A stretch of 64,000 nt of DNA, taken from NCBI GenBank assembly GCA_010909165.1, contig MU008153.1, positions 248,001-312,000 of the forward strand, written 5' to 3'. Origin of the DNA: Anthoceros angustus (Eukaryota; Streptophyta; Anthocerotopsida; Anthocerotales; Anthocerotaceae). A program made the position numbers and the translations under genes. This document shows, piece by piece, positions 45,426 through 57,896 of the stretch (the stretch's first letter is position 1; every line of letters starts with the position of its first letter). The notes beneath the pieces are model-generated. The model searched no databases. It saw nothing but the letters and a program-made list of their open reading frames with translations, and was not told the origin of the DNA.

Positions 45426-46874
45426 AAAACGTGACTACGTACAAAATGGTACCCACCCAGGGACATTAGATGTTGTGACATAAACGTGTCATCCTCATCC
45501 GGTTCGGAGAAGTTTTCTTTGTTGCCTCTCCTATGCAGCTGATATGCCTTGTCTTGTCCATGCACCACCAAACTACCTATATGCCTGTATGGTGTGGTCA
45601 TCCAGTACCTAGACATTCTGCCATAGTATGTAGTTAGACTCATCTTCCGATAATGGTCCTGAATGATGGGTACAATATGGCAACCGGACCCGTTCTGGAC
45701 CCAACAAATTGATGTATATATGTACAGGGATTCTAAGAGATTGAGATCCCGCTCACCTCATCTTAGGGAGTCAACCCCTGGCAAACAAAGCTTCCAGGTG
45801 TAGCAGTATAAGGAGCCCTAGCTAGCACTTCTAGGTGGAACAGTATCTCCTCCAAAAGCGGTTTGTCTCCAAACCCCATTTTGGCTTCCGGAAACCATCA
45901 CCACACATGTCTCATTTTGACAATCGCAACTCATTTAAAAAAAAAGATCCATGTAAAAGTCAGCGCCTACATATATAACAGATCTAAATATTCAGTGTAA
46001 AATGCTATCTCCAATAAGCTCACTAAGGATTGCTCACCATGTTTGCAACACATATGCTGAAAAATATCGGTTTGCAATGTGTGTAAGAAACAAATAGGAA
46101 ACTCCGCTCTCTTCTCGGAGACAAAACTTGTGGATCTTCCTATACATTACAAATTTTAGTTTTTATTTCTCCCACCCAGTGTGGTTTCCAACTCACATGA
46201 TATCTCTATATGAACTGGTTGCCATAGTATGGCTATAGCGCTAGCTAATTGATCTTCTCCAAATCCAAAACGTTTGGGAAGCATCCCTACTTGGCATTTG
46301 TGAAACCAAATCTTTGCTTGCCTACTACATTTTATTTTGCACCTCTTACATGCCACACCTGTATCTTCCCATTCCATGGTTTCCATGATTCCAAAGTCCG
46401 ATAGCTTGAACATGATAATTCTTATATTTTTATATTTTTCCATACACTCCCAGTCCACTCAAATGCATTACCTATCCTTTACGACCCGTTGCCATAGTAT
46501 CCTTATTCGCCAAACAACCAGTTGCCATAGTGAAATGCTAGACTAGCAATCAACAAATGTGAAACGACTCTGGAGACCCCCGGTCATTTTGGGGTTAACG
46601 CTTGTCTGCTTCGTTTTGCCTTCCATTGCTGATGTGAGGCCAGGGCTGATCAGTAAGACGCAAGTAGCAAGAGAAGCAGAAGAGGAAAAACGGAAGCACG
46701 AAAGAAGCAGGTCCAAGTGTCGGGCCCTGCTCCCGCATGCATGCCCGCCAGGTGAGGCGACGCGCCACAACAGCAGCGTGATGGAGCGGCGTTCCGTTAA
46801 ACTGGGCCGACTCCAACTTGGATCGCGCGGGCGCCAAAATTCTGTGATGCGGTCGGCCGGCCGCGGCAGCAGGC
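45426..46874. other. Intergenic DNA upstream of TMEM120-like gene
   Basis: No supported gene. The last ~300 bases are GC-richer and contain an open frame from 46559 starting MKRLWRPPVILGLTLVCFVL. This most likely is promoter/leader DNA or an upstream ORF of the next gene. Confidence 0.4.
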
Positions 46875-49171
46875 ATGGCAAATCTCCGCGGCGCTGCCGA
46901 CGAGCCGTTGCAGCCCGGGGAGGAGGAGGAGGGCAGTGATGCTTCCCGTGCGGCCCACGGGAGTCACTGCGTGCAGCAGGGGGGAGAGGAGCCCGCTAGG
47001 GCTGACGAGATCGCGCTGCGGGTCTCTGCGCTCCTGGAGCGTTGCAAGTCTTTGCAGGAGGAAGCCGCCTCCTACAGGTCAGGGCTCAGGCGGGATGCGG
47101 AGGCCATCAGCCAGAATGCGCTGGCGCTGGAGTCGCAAATTAGGCTCCTGCAGGGGGATATCAATTTGGCTACGGATAAAGATCACATGAGCCAGCAGCT
47201 CGCTGACAGGGTGAGATGGAGTTTGAGTTTTGGTAGATCAAGCTTGGTGCTGGAATTTGGTGTGTTCTCATTTTTTCTGTTTGTTTCGTTGCGGTGTTAG
47301 CTGGAGGAGGAGTTGTACGGAGGCCGGAGTATGATATACGAGGGTGATGTTGGAGCTCTTCTCCCGTACAAGTGTAATGGTGTGTAATTTTGTGGAATTG
47401 GGACCTCCCAAGCCTTGTGCGGGGTTTTAAGTGTTTATTGTTGAGGAGGGCCCTGAGAGGTTCTGCATGGCACAGCTCTATGATTAGGCGAGTGCAGATG
47501 CCCTCCTGAGTTGTGTTGCCAACTATGCAGTAGGAGCTGAGTTATACTTGCAGGCTACCTTACTGTCTGGCTTGGCCGCTCCGAGTGACTCAAGCTGACG
47601 TAGTTTCTAACGGTAGGCTGTTGTTGATGGACAGTTTTATTTCTAAGGTTACTTCTTGGTCCTGTAAATGTTCGAGCACCTCAAAATCATGTCCGGCTGA
47701 AAGTCAAAGAAGAGTACAACAGTTTCAGGGTATGGTTTTCCAAGGATTATGCCCGTGCTGTGGCTGCCGCGTTCAGTTGATTCTGACTTTGTCAGCGTTT
47801 GGTCCACAATCTTTTCTTTTTGTCGGCTCAAAATTCGCTGAGTTGATGATCTCTTTGACCTCAGGATCGCACAGCTGTTTTGTTTCTCGCCTTCCCTTCT
47901 CTCTTGCTCCTCCTCAATCATTTCATGTGGAACGGGTGTGTTCCTGCCCTGCCAGTGCAAGCTTATCAGGTGTGCAAGGATCTTTTTGTCTCTACACATC
48001 TGTAGCTGTGTCATTGTTTTAATTGTCAGCGTAGGTTTTTGTCCATCTTCGTGGTTATTGACCTTGTTTATGTGACCTGCGGAACAGGCATGGTTGCTGT
48101 TTTTCTACACAAGTCTTGCCCTCAGGGAAAACATATTGAGAATTAATGGTAGTGACATTCTGCCATGGTAATATGTCTGATTTATTAGTTGGAGTCTGTT
48201 TCCGTTGAACCGATGGTTTGGGCTGTGTACTGCTTCCAACCTTGGATGCTGTCTCAGTCCTATGTCCGGCTGTACATGCAGGTGGGTCTATCACCATTAC
48301 TGTGCAATGGCTATGGCCCTGATCAGCCTGACATGGGGTATTCAAGGCCAGGATGCTTGTCAGCGAAAGCAGGTACAGCTCTTTCGGTTTCTAGGTGTAC
48401 TGCTTTCACAAGTTTGTCCTGGTACTTTGTCTGAAGCTTTGTTTTGGTAACAGCAAGGAGTGCGTCTTTTCCTGTCATGGGCTGTCATGCAAGGTGTTGC
48501 CATGCTCCTTCAAAACCGCTATCAACGGCAGCGGCTGTATACACGGATTGCGCTTGGCAAGGTATTGCGCAATTTCATTAGCCTGAGGTAGATATTTGCA
48601 CCTTCAGTGAAGGTTTTAGTGTACCTGGACATGTTGACGATGTTCGTAATTTACACGTTGCGACTTCCTTTGCTTTTGGGACTGAATGCAGGCTGGTCCA
48701 ATGGATGTCGTTTGGGGTGAGACTGCCGGCGTGAAGGGACAACTTTGGCTACTGTACCCCTTGCTGTTTATCTTGCAGGTGCCTCTTGCTCTTGCATTGT
48801 GGTATCGCTTACAAAGTCTTTATGCCAATAAGCGATCTCTTTTTCATTCGCATTTACTTCTCGCAGGCATTCCAGTTTGCTATTGGGCTGCTTCTCCTGC
48901 GGACAGCCTTTTTCGAAGAGCAATCAGAATGGCAGGCATGTCTTTTCACCAATTTCCTGCCGCAGTCGTGCATAGTTTTTTTGCTACTTTTCTCCGCTGA
49001 CAGGCGTTATTCCTGCTTCAGGTTGTGGCTTGCGGTGTACTACTGGTCACGATGGCCGTCGGGAACTTTTTAAACACGGTCTCCACGGTTGTTGCGAAAA
49101 GCAAAAAGAAGGCTAAAATGAAGACAACGCAGCAGGCGTTGCAGCCCATGTCGTCTAAAAAGTTGCCCTGA
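46875..49171 (+). CDS. TMEM120 / TMPIT-like membrane protein
   Basis: Plant member of the TMEM120 (TMPIT) family; animal members are nuclear-envelope/ER multi-pass proteins linked to lipid metabolism, the plant role is unclear. Ten exons: 46875-47210, 47301-47379, 47635-47729, 47865-47969, 48088-48167, 48282-48372, 48454-48561, 48692-48778, 48867-48935, 49022-49171; total 400 codons (399 residues). Residues about 38-115 form the coiled coil (EIALRVSALLERCKSLQEEA, LALESQIRLLQGDI). Family hallmarks follow in order: KVKEEYNSFRDRTAVLFL, LALRENILRINGSDILPWW, VYHHYCAMAMALISLTWGI, GVAMLLQNRYQRQRLYTRIA and VACGVLLVTMAVGNFLNTV. Six to seven hydrophobic segments are visible; the tail is Lys-rich (KSKKKAKMK). 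Intron 9 appears to use a GC donor (CAG|GCATGT). Confidence 0.9.
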
Positions 49172-49440
49172 CTCACCGGGACTGTATGAACGTTTGATAA
49201 TGCTTAGCTTCGTCTCGGCTCTGAGGGCCGAGTTCACGGAGCTTGCGCAGTGCGATATGGGACGATGCAGTGGTGCAAGCGTGTCTCGTCATGCTCCAGT
49301 ATACCACGTTTGACACAAAGCCACCAATACATGCGCTGTCCAGAGAGCTGCATTACACGGAGTACAGCACACTCGAGAGACAAGGGCGTGACCCTAAATG
49401 GATTTGCCTATACAGTTCAGCTACTGAGGGACGAAAGCAC
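49172..49440. other. 3' flank of TMEM120-like gene
   Basis: No gene recognised; probably 3' untranslated and spacer DNA. Confidence 0.4.
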
Positions 49441-49540
49441 ATTTGAATTTGCTGAACTATTCAGGCCCTCTCGGTTACAAGAATACAGAGGAACTGCGAG
49501 CGGAAGGTCATGTGTTAAATGCTCAATGGCTCTAAGAAAG
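49440..49540 (+). pseudogene. Fragment of methyltransferase last exon
   Basis: GGTTACAAGAATACAGAG at about 49475 equals the methyltransferase exon 7 at about 24490. Similarity extends left (GAA.TTGCTGA.CTAT.CAGG) and right (A.GCGAGCGGAAGG against the paralogous ACCAGGGAGAGG, then ATGT..A.TGCTC). The frame is not maintained. It lies about 25 kb from the intact gene. Confidence 0.6.
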
Positions 49541-51000
49541 TCATCCATACATTCTGGGCTTACTCAGCCCCCCTCCAATCTCCACTCTCCACTCATCGAA
49601 CTTGAAAACTACCCAGGATGCTATGAGGACTAAATTGGGCAATGTTTCCATAAGTGGTTGCTTCAGCCCGCCCTTTAGACGCTTTTACACCTCAGTTTAA
49701 TCATGAGAAAGATATATATCAGAATCTTGATTGCTGAGATTGACAATTGAATAAATAAAAAGACAAGTATTAATAATCAAGATAAATAAGTATCTAGTAA
49801 TAATTATAAGGATAAATTAAGAAATACCTGAGGAGCGGGTCGTGGATTGAGACCTTGACCGGGTATCGTTTGGACAGGCCCATCACAAAGCTTAGTTAGT
49901 GACTCCGTGACTCATGTTAAGAGATAGCGTAAGTGACCCGAGTTATTTTAAGTTCCCTGGTATAAATCGCGTATTTTGTGTCTATTTTAGTCAATGCTAA
50001 CCTTCATGTCAAAACATAACATATTTTCAATGCTAATAGAGGTTTCCAAGGATTCCGTGCTGATACAATGTAGATTACGCTTGTTGCTTTGCAGCAGATT
50101 CTAATTAAATATTTGAACAATATTATGGATAAGGTACCTATGTGGAAACTCCATTGACTTCAAATCTATTCAAGTATTCTACAGTGTAACATATTAACAT
50201 AAAATATATTTAGTATAATAACTTTGTGAATGTGTTGTATGGAAACTCCATTGAACTAAAATAGATATATTCAACTTAAATAATTATATTATTATTATTT
50301 ATTTATTTAATATTTATATAGGAATAAATTACCTTTTACAAAGATTTCATATTTACAGCATGTTGTATTGGCTTTTACCTTAAATCATGTTGTATTGGCG
50401 TTGGAAATGTCCTCCAAAGGTTTTTGAAACCTTGCATCGGCGCTGATCCGTGCACCTCTTATGTGTTCTCCATCCCCACAAACCACAACAAATCTCCCAT
50501 TATAATCATGCTTCAAACTCTACAAAAATGAGACAAACATGGTGAGGAGAAACAAACAAGCCTAAATATATTTTAATTGATTTTCATGACAAACAAAATG
50601 CTTTAAATGTTACTCACTCCCCTACCCCCTAGTTGGGATTACATGCCAAATATTATTTATTATTTGCTACCTTTTTTATATATAGATTCATAATTAAAAA
50701 TCAACAAATAATTTATTAATAATATATATTAAATTTAGATTTATAATTCAATTACATTTAGATTTATAATTTAATATATATTACATTTAGATTCATATTA
50801 ATTTAATATTTAAAAATATTATGAGGGAATGGGCCTTAAAAACACTTGACACTATGAGAAAATTACATAGTCTAGAAAAGGAAATCCTTAATTACGCTAG
50901 GAATGAACTTAGTCAAGGCTTAATTAGATGCAATTTCAGACCAATTTAACATACTTACTTTTAATTGTTCTAATATAATTTAAGAATGGTTTTCAATATT
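49541..51000. other. AT-rich intergenic DNA
   Basis: No gene recognised. 50270-50340 and 50650-50830 are extremely AT-rich with ATTTA/TTAAT runs. Confidence 0.5.
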
Positions 51001-51019
51001 CATATTTGAATACGATGGT

Positions 51020-51134
51020 CCAGGTAGTTGTTCTTTCCGTCGGCAACCTTCCCCCTTCCTCTTGCACATAGTTGTGGTCGAGGTAGTTGTTCTTTCCGTC
51101 GGCAACCTTCCCTTTCCTCTTGCACTTAGTTGTG
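51020..51134. repeat. About 60-base tandem duplication
   Basis: AGGTAGTTGTTCTTTCCGTC followed by GGCAACCTTCCC and TTCCTCTTGCAC occurs twice (about 51021 and 51081) with small indels. Confidence 0.9.
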
Positions 51135-51492
51135 CCCACTAGCTTCTGTGCCGGACAAGAGCACATCTCTTGTTGAGCATTCTGTGAAATGACATGGTTG
51201 CAATGAACCTTGAACCATTCCTGCTTTTGACACTCCATGAGAATGAGTGCATTTGCATTTTCCTCGTTCACTTTCATCGCCACCAATGTGGCCTTCAATT
51301 CACTCCAATCCGAAGAACAAGACACGCCACCGCATTGCCTCTCATTTCACTGCTTGAGCCAATCCTCCTCATTCATACCTTCCTTGCAGCCGCATCGCAG
51401 CCACGGCCGTAATTAGCCGCCATCTCAAATCCAGATGCTAACAGCAGACCGGAGAGGAAGCAGATCTGGAGCGATTGGCCCCGGAATGTAGC

Positions 51493-54158
51493 ATGAAAGG
51501 GAAGGAAAGCGTGTTGATGCCTACACCTTACAAACGCGTGGAGACGGATCAAGAACGAGGGAAGCGGGAGCAGAAATCGGAGTCGCTCCGGACGAGCATC
51601 AGCCTGAGGAGCGTGGAACGGGAGCTGGCGCTTGCGCAGCGGCGAGCCAGCGTCCCCAAGGATGTCGAGAGCGCGCTTCATCGGCAGGGCGCAGGGAAGG
51701 AGAAGGAAGCCGGCGCTGGCGATGGCGGTGCGGCCACCATCGCCGCTCGCCGCAGGGCTTCAATGGGAGCAGGCGCGATCCCGGGAGCGAGCTCGGGCTC
51801 GGGCTCGAAGGAGACAATGCGATCGCAGGCGCGCGGTGGTGGCACCGTCCCCGATTTAAGTAGGGATGCGTGGAAGTATGGAAGAGAGATAGGCAGGCTG
51901 AGATCCGCGGCTTCTTCGTCTTCCTCGTCGCAGGGTTTTGCTTCTTCTGCGAAACGGCGATTAGGCTCCCTGCCGCATTCGAGCGCCACGATCCCTGAGC
52001 GGAGGCCCGAGGAATATGCGATCCGGTCGGCCCTGGAGGCGCAGGGCGTAGCTAGAAGCTTCGGCGCCATGCCGGCCAGCAACAGCCAGTTCGGTGTCGG
52101 CTACATAGAGGAAGGCGGAGCGCGTAGCGTGAGCCCCGGTCGGGCGAGGCTTCGCAAATCGGAGTCGTCTTCCAGCGACTCGGACGAGTCTGGAGAGATC
52201 GAGCGGGATGCACAAGAGTGGCAGCAGGGGAGTTCGCCTGGTAACTCTTACGATCTCGCGACGTCGGGCAGTGGCGGATGCCTTAGCGGCGAGCGCAGCA
52301 CGAGCCCGAACAGATCGTCGCAGAAGCTGGTGCAACAGGGGGTGGAGGACATGCGGTTGGGGGATCCGGTGCGGGGGGATGAGGAGGAGGGCAGGGACAA
52401 GGCCATGGCGTCCACCAGCGGGTCCAGGAGCAACCACGGCGAGAAGCGGCAGTCGACGCTGGAGTTGGGAGCGCTTAAGTCGCGGGGCAAGGGAATGGCG
52501 GGCCTTGTGGGCCTGTCGAATGAGGGGAATACGTGCTATCTGAACAGCTGCTTGCAGTGTCTCATACACACGCTGCCGCTGGCGTCGGTTGTTCTCAATG
52601 GGTTTTCTGATCTGGCTCAGAGGCCGAGCAGTCGGAGCAGCATCGGCGGGGGTTCCCGGAGGGCTTCCAGTGGTAGTACGGAGTCCGCGGTGGAGCTGGC
52701 TCACGCCTTCAGTCAGCTCGTCACGGATCTTTGGAACAAGGATGAGTACAGTGTGCTCTGCCCTACCGGCTTCATCCGTCGGCTGACGGCTTTGGCTCCT
52801 CAATTCGCTGGGAACCACCAGCATGATGCGCAGGTGAGGTGGAGGGGATGCGGTTTTGTGATGTGCAGTGGGAGATACGGCATTAGGTTTTGTGGGCTGT
52901 TGGATGGCTGGTTTTGATCCGTGCGTGGGAATGTGTTGAGAGCAGGAGGTGATGAGAACGATTCTGGACGGGCTGCACGACGCAGTGAACAGGGTGAGGA
53001 GGCCTGCACCGTACCGTGAGCTGAATGTGGATGAGATGCCTCTGGCGGAAGCTGCTGAGGTTGCCTGGAAGTACCACAAATCGTTTCACGACTCTGTTAT
53101 ACAGGACATTTTCTGTGGTAGGTTTCTGTGACTGTTGGAGTCGAAGTGTTTTGTGCTAGGGTCCTGCATTTTGTTTTTCTTAATGGGGGCAAACCTGCTG
53201 GGAACTGTGCAGGTCAGCTCCAGAGTACCATTGAGTGTTCTGTGTGTCACCATAAATCCCACTGCTTTGACCCTTTTATGGATCTGTCATTGCCACTGCC
53301 CAAGCCCGATACAAGACCCTATCAGGGTCGTGGTAGAGTCACGATCCAGGATTGCCTTGCCGCCTTTGTGTCACCGGAGCGGCTTGATGGGACTAATAAG
53401 TGGTTTTGCTCAAGCTGTAAGGTCAATCGTAAATTCAATCTCCCTAGTCCTCCATCTGTCTCTTCCGCCTTTGCTGAGTTGATTTGCTTGATGGATGAAT
53501 CCACACACGGGGAAGTGATTTTTGTTGCACTGACGAGCATGTTTTTCTGCTCACAGACTTCTCAGGCCTCCACACAGCTGCTAAACATTTACAGGCTGCC
53601 CCCAGTTCTCGTGTTTCACATTAAGGTGAAAGTCGGTTGGTACCTGCCCTCTTGCGAGAACTTGATGGGGTTTGGAAGAAACGGTGCATGTTTGACTGAT
53701 GGAAGGAAACTTCCATGCTTGTGCAGCGTTTCTGTAAAGGGAGTTCTTACTCCTACGCCAAAGACGAGACATCAGTATCGTACCCAATCAAGGGCCTCGA
53801 CTTGACCGAAATTCTTGGGTAACCCCAATATTCTCTCCCCCTTGTGCACATTTCTCGTACGCCAGGAATAGATTTGACCTAACCAACGTGGCTTGCTTTC
53901 CTTTCTATTTGCAGAGATAGATCGGGAATGTGGAGCAGCGAGCAGGCCATCTACGATCTATATGGCGTCTGCAACCACTCGGGGTCGTTGACTGCCGGTC
54001 ACTACACAGCCCTGTGCAAGAACGTGGGTAACGACAGCTGGCACAGCTTCAATGACAGTTTCGTGAAATCAGTTCAGGAAGATGCTGTCCAGACCTCGGC
54101 CGCATACATCCTCTTCTACCAGCAAAGAGAGGCCATGAGTTCAAGCATGAGAGGATGA
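51493..54158 (+). CDS. Ubiquitin-specific protease (USP/UBP family)
   Basis: Cysteine protease that removes ubiquitin from proteins. Six exons: 51493-52833, 52946-53117, 53213-53421, 53557-53625, 53727-53818, 53915-54158; total 709 codons (708 residues). The first ~335 residues are Ser/Arg/Gly/Glu-rich and look disordered (SSSSSSQGF, SESSSSDSDESGEIE). The catalytic domain starts GLVGLSNEGNTCYLNSCLQCL with the active cysteine at about 348. QHDAQE is completed across intron 1. Zinc-finger pairs CSVC (about 512) and CSSC (about 570) follow, then VLVFHIKRF across intron 4. The histidine box GSLTAGHYTALC places the active His at about 657, and FNDSFV and AAYILFYQ close the domain. Start is the first ATG in the frame. 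Confidence 0.92.
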
Positions 54159-56148
54159 AGTGCGTGCAGCATGATGTCAGCTGTCTGCCTGGAACAGCTG
54201 GGACTTCACGACCATCGAGAGCTATTCTATTGCCAAGCCCGAGGAACATTTATATTCATCAGGCAGTTTTGAGTCGGAGATACCGTGGGCTGCATCTCGA
54301 GAGCAGAGCAGAGCAGAGCCGAGGCAGAGCCACAGCCAGTGCAGCGACACACTACTCTCCTGTACGTTTTGCTTGAGGACTCACACATCCCGCCAACAAC
54401 TCGCTTATTCATTTGAGTGCAGGTTTTTGCCCACCTCCACATTTTTCCAAGACATGAACACCAATTTTTGTAGCCAGCCCAGCGGACATCACCCACCAGC
54501 CGGAGATCTCGGAAGGTGAGACATCCGACATGCCCAATCCTGACTTGTAAGGCCCCCGTCTGACAGGGCTCCAGTATCCCGAAACAAACAGGTGGTTATG
54601 GCAACTGCTCCTACTTAGGTGCAACACTGTACTAGCCTAGCCTAAACTGGTGCAGCAGACATTAGGTGTGGGTACTGTCACTGATCCCGGGCCGGGGAGT
54701 CGGGCAGGGCAGGGCAGTTTTCTCAGGGCCGTTGCACGCTGTCAAGTAGGATGGAGGGTGTGTCAGACGAGATAGGATAGTCTTGGGAAAGTCGTTTGAA
54801 AGTCGGCCGGCCATTGGCCACTCCAGATATCCCTCGTCACGAAAATCTCTCATCTCGATCTGTCAGCCGCAATTTTGTGACCCGCATTTCTCCCTCTTAC
54901 ATACATGCTTTCGTTCCCAATATCCATCCTACATACAGCCGAGTCGAATCGAGTCGAGTCCAGTGAGACGAGTCCCCAAAGGAACAATAGGCTACTTATT
55001 GCTATGTAAGATATCTGCCGCGCCTGCATCCCTGCATCAGTCATCAGTCCAGCCAGGTACACGCGCATCGCTTTCTCTTTCCCGCCTTCTCCTGCTACAG
55101 GAAGAGGGAAGTGGTCATGGCAGATCCGACCCGACCCGACCTGACCCGACCCGTTCTGCAAAGGTGCGCGCCTCCCCTGCCACCGCAGATGCAGTTTGGC
55201 AGAACCCACCATCTATCACGTTGCTTGCCACAGCAGCTCTGCGCGCTGGCTGGCTGCAGCAGCCAGCTCACAGTTTCAGACACCACCGGGCCGGACAGAC
55301 AAAAGTCCCCTGCAGCTCACTGGGGATGGATGGATGTATGTAAGCCTTTTTGTTTATTATATGTACGAATATATGTAAACTCGGACTGTGTACAAGTTGC
55401 CTTGAGAGACGGCAACGGCAGGATTCCAGGCCTCCTTGCGGCCGCAAGAATATAGATAGATGATAAATCTTACAAATGGAGTCACAGGAAGGAGGAGTCC
55501 GGGAAGCAAAGGAAGCAAGGAAGCCAAGGAAGGAAGGAAAAATTGGTGACCAAAACTTGGACCCTATCTCATGTCCCTTCCCCCACTGGAAGGAAAAAGG
55601 GAAGGCGGCAACTCAGGATCTCTTGGTTCGCTCCTCTGAACCAAATGAATGAAATTAGCTCAACTGCGCAAGCAAGAACGTTTGCTTACTCTTGCTACTA
55701 GGTAGTCAGAGAATTCCCTCTCTTTTCTCTCTCGTTCGATCTCTCTTTTCCCCACCTCATCCTACAAAACTTGTAGTAGATAAGACTGCTACTGCTATTC
55801 GCTACTACTACTGCTGCATGTATGCTAATCCCCGCCCACCCAGCAATGTTAAAATCAGCTGCCCAAAATGTGATCCTCCTTTCCTTTCAGTTCCCTCCCA
55901 GACATGAAGACATGACAGCAAGCAACAAAAGCTCCTCCCCGGGAACCCACAACATCCTCGCAGGGGAAGGGAAAAAACAAGCTGCAGACATGACATGGCA
56001 GACATTCCTACGTTCCTGCCTGGCAGGGAAAAGGAATTCCTTCCTCGGACGTACTTCCTCACAGCAACTCCACAGGCAGGAAGGAGGCGTTGAGATACCG
56101 AGGGAAAGGACGCAGAGAAGGAAAGCAGGAACAAGAAGTAAGGAAGAG
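54159..56148. other. Intergenic region between protease and PLATZ genes
   Basis: About 2 kb between convergent genes. No coding sequence is supported. Simple repeats are present: GAGCA runs near 54300, GGGCA runs near 54700, ACCCG runs near 55125-55150 and GGAA runs near 55500-55540. The part 55450-56148 may hold the 3' untranslated region of the PLATZ gene. Confidence 0.5.
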
Positions 56149-57896
56149 TTAATAGATAGGAGACCGGTGCGGAGTGCCCTTTCTTCTGTTGACGGAGGGG
56201 GCCAGGATGACGCTCTTCGGGGAGAGAGTGGCCGAGGAGGTAGCTGTGGTCGAGGGGCGCGTGCTGCGAATCTTCTTAGGCGGCGGCAGCGGCAAACAGA
56301 GGGTGGTGGCGGTGGAGGTGACGGCGGCGCCGCAGCCCATGCTGTCGTTGGCGGTAGAGCCCGACGAGGTCTGCGATTGCGGCTCGTCCAGCACCGAGTT
56401 GGGCGAGAACTCCTCTACATCCTCCATCTCCGCCTTGCCCCCGGTCTTCTGGCTCTCCGTGGGCGAGCAGGAGAAGAAATCCGTGAAGGGCAGGCTGCTG
56501 CAGCGCGGGAGCAACCCCGCCAGGTCCCGCCCTTGGCTCATCACCGCGTCCACCTGCAATCCGGCAATTGCCCACCACAAATCCATCAGGACCCACCGCA
56601 AATCCGTCCAGCCCAGCAGCAGCAAGAATCAGCGGCCCGAGATCGGGATTTTGCAGCGGAGAAGCTTCCAGGGTGTTTCGCGCTCACCTTGCAGGCCACG
56701 GAGCAGTAGCGGTAGGAGTCCTGCAGGCTCCTGTCGCAGGTCTCGCACGCATTGCCCTGCCCCTTGGCGGGCCGCGGCTGCGGCCGCTGGTTGAGGAACA
56801 CCACACGCGCGCTATTGATGATGTAAGTCTGCAGCACAAATCAAAATCTCGCAAATCAGCAAAAAAGCGGCTGAGCTCGATCCGGCTGCTTAGTGCCAGC
56901 TGGAATCGTAATTGGGGCGACTTCAATTGACGGCAATTCAGATCCAGGGCGGCAGCCGCCATAGCCGACCTTCACTCAAATCATTCCGCACCAAACCCAA
57001 ACCGAAACACGCTTTCCTACCTGCACCAAGGCGCAGTCCACCAGCTTCTGGATATCCTGGAGTCGAATTACATCGTGGTACACATACCGCCGGATCTGCA
57101 AGCACCGCCATCAAAAATCAACACCCAGCTCCAACAGTTTCCCCTCCCCACCAATTGCCACACAATTAATTCCCGAATCCGGTCCTCGAGGAATGAGAAC
57201 ATTAGAAGGCCACAAGACAGGCTCCAAGCCCAGATCTAATGTCCAGACAGCCCGACCCGGTGGAAGGGAGTGCGAATTACTGCAATCCCTTCTCCCACGA
57301 CCGCAACTCAAAGATCTAGCCTAGGACTCCCCCGAAAGACAGCAAATGAAACGCGCAAGACCAGCGAGGGCAAGAGGAGAAATTTTATTGTGGGCGGTGG
57401 TGAGATGATAAAATTGAGGAGCTGAATTGTTGGGTCCGAATAGGCTAGGAGGAAAAATTGCTTGCAATGCGAAGGAGCGGAATTGTTCGGAGTGATTTAC
57501 CTGGAGCAAGCGGTGAGAGCGGTGACAAGATAAACAGTGCTGGCAGATGCTGTCGTTGCAATCAACGCAGAAGATGTTGCGCTCGTTCTTCTTGGAGGCA
57601 GCGTGCTTGAGGCAGGGATTGAAGAACTTCTCAGTGAGCAGCGCCTCGAGCCAATCCGGCCTCTGAGGCACCAGGGATATCGCATACCCAACCTGCGCGC
57701 CGCAAAAAACCCACAATTGAGCACGCAGACACCAACCCGGATCAAACCTCACCCGCGCATTCCATCCCTACACAGCCCAATTCCGCAAACGCAATCCATC
57801 CTACCGCCCACAATTCCCGCCCAGCAGAAAACGAGTACGAAACGCAATGCAAGGCGCCGGAATGCAGGGGCGGGGAATTGAGCCAAATTGTACCAT
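56149..57896 (-). CDS. PLATZ transcription factor
   Basis: Plant AT-rich sequence- and zinc-binding factor; nuclear DNA-binding repressor type. Minus-strand coding exons: 57692-57501, 57095-57021, 56828-56688 and 56553-56149, all in phase 0 and together 271 codons including stop. Conserved domain in order: [98 protein letters not shown] Ser/Thr-rich tail contains a basic [10 protein letters not shown]. No ATG lies in frame in the first of these exons before an upstream stop. The start must therefore lie in an earlier exon ending in phase 0. ATG at 57896-57894 followed directly by GT would fit, making exon 1 end with the start codon; that placement is a guess, the domain assignment is firm. 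Confidence 0.88.

Noticed and set aside
46559-46939. 126-codon frame with a signal-peptide-like start
   Set aside because: It overlaps the start of the TMEM120-like gene and becomes Arg/Gly-rich; more likely leader DNA or an upstream ORF.
51678-53079. Long minus-strand frame (372 codons)
   Set aside because: It is antisense to the GC-rich first exons of the ubiquitin protease and has no domain.
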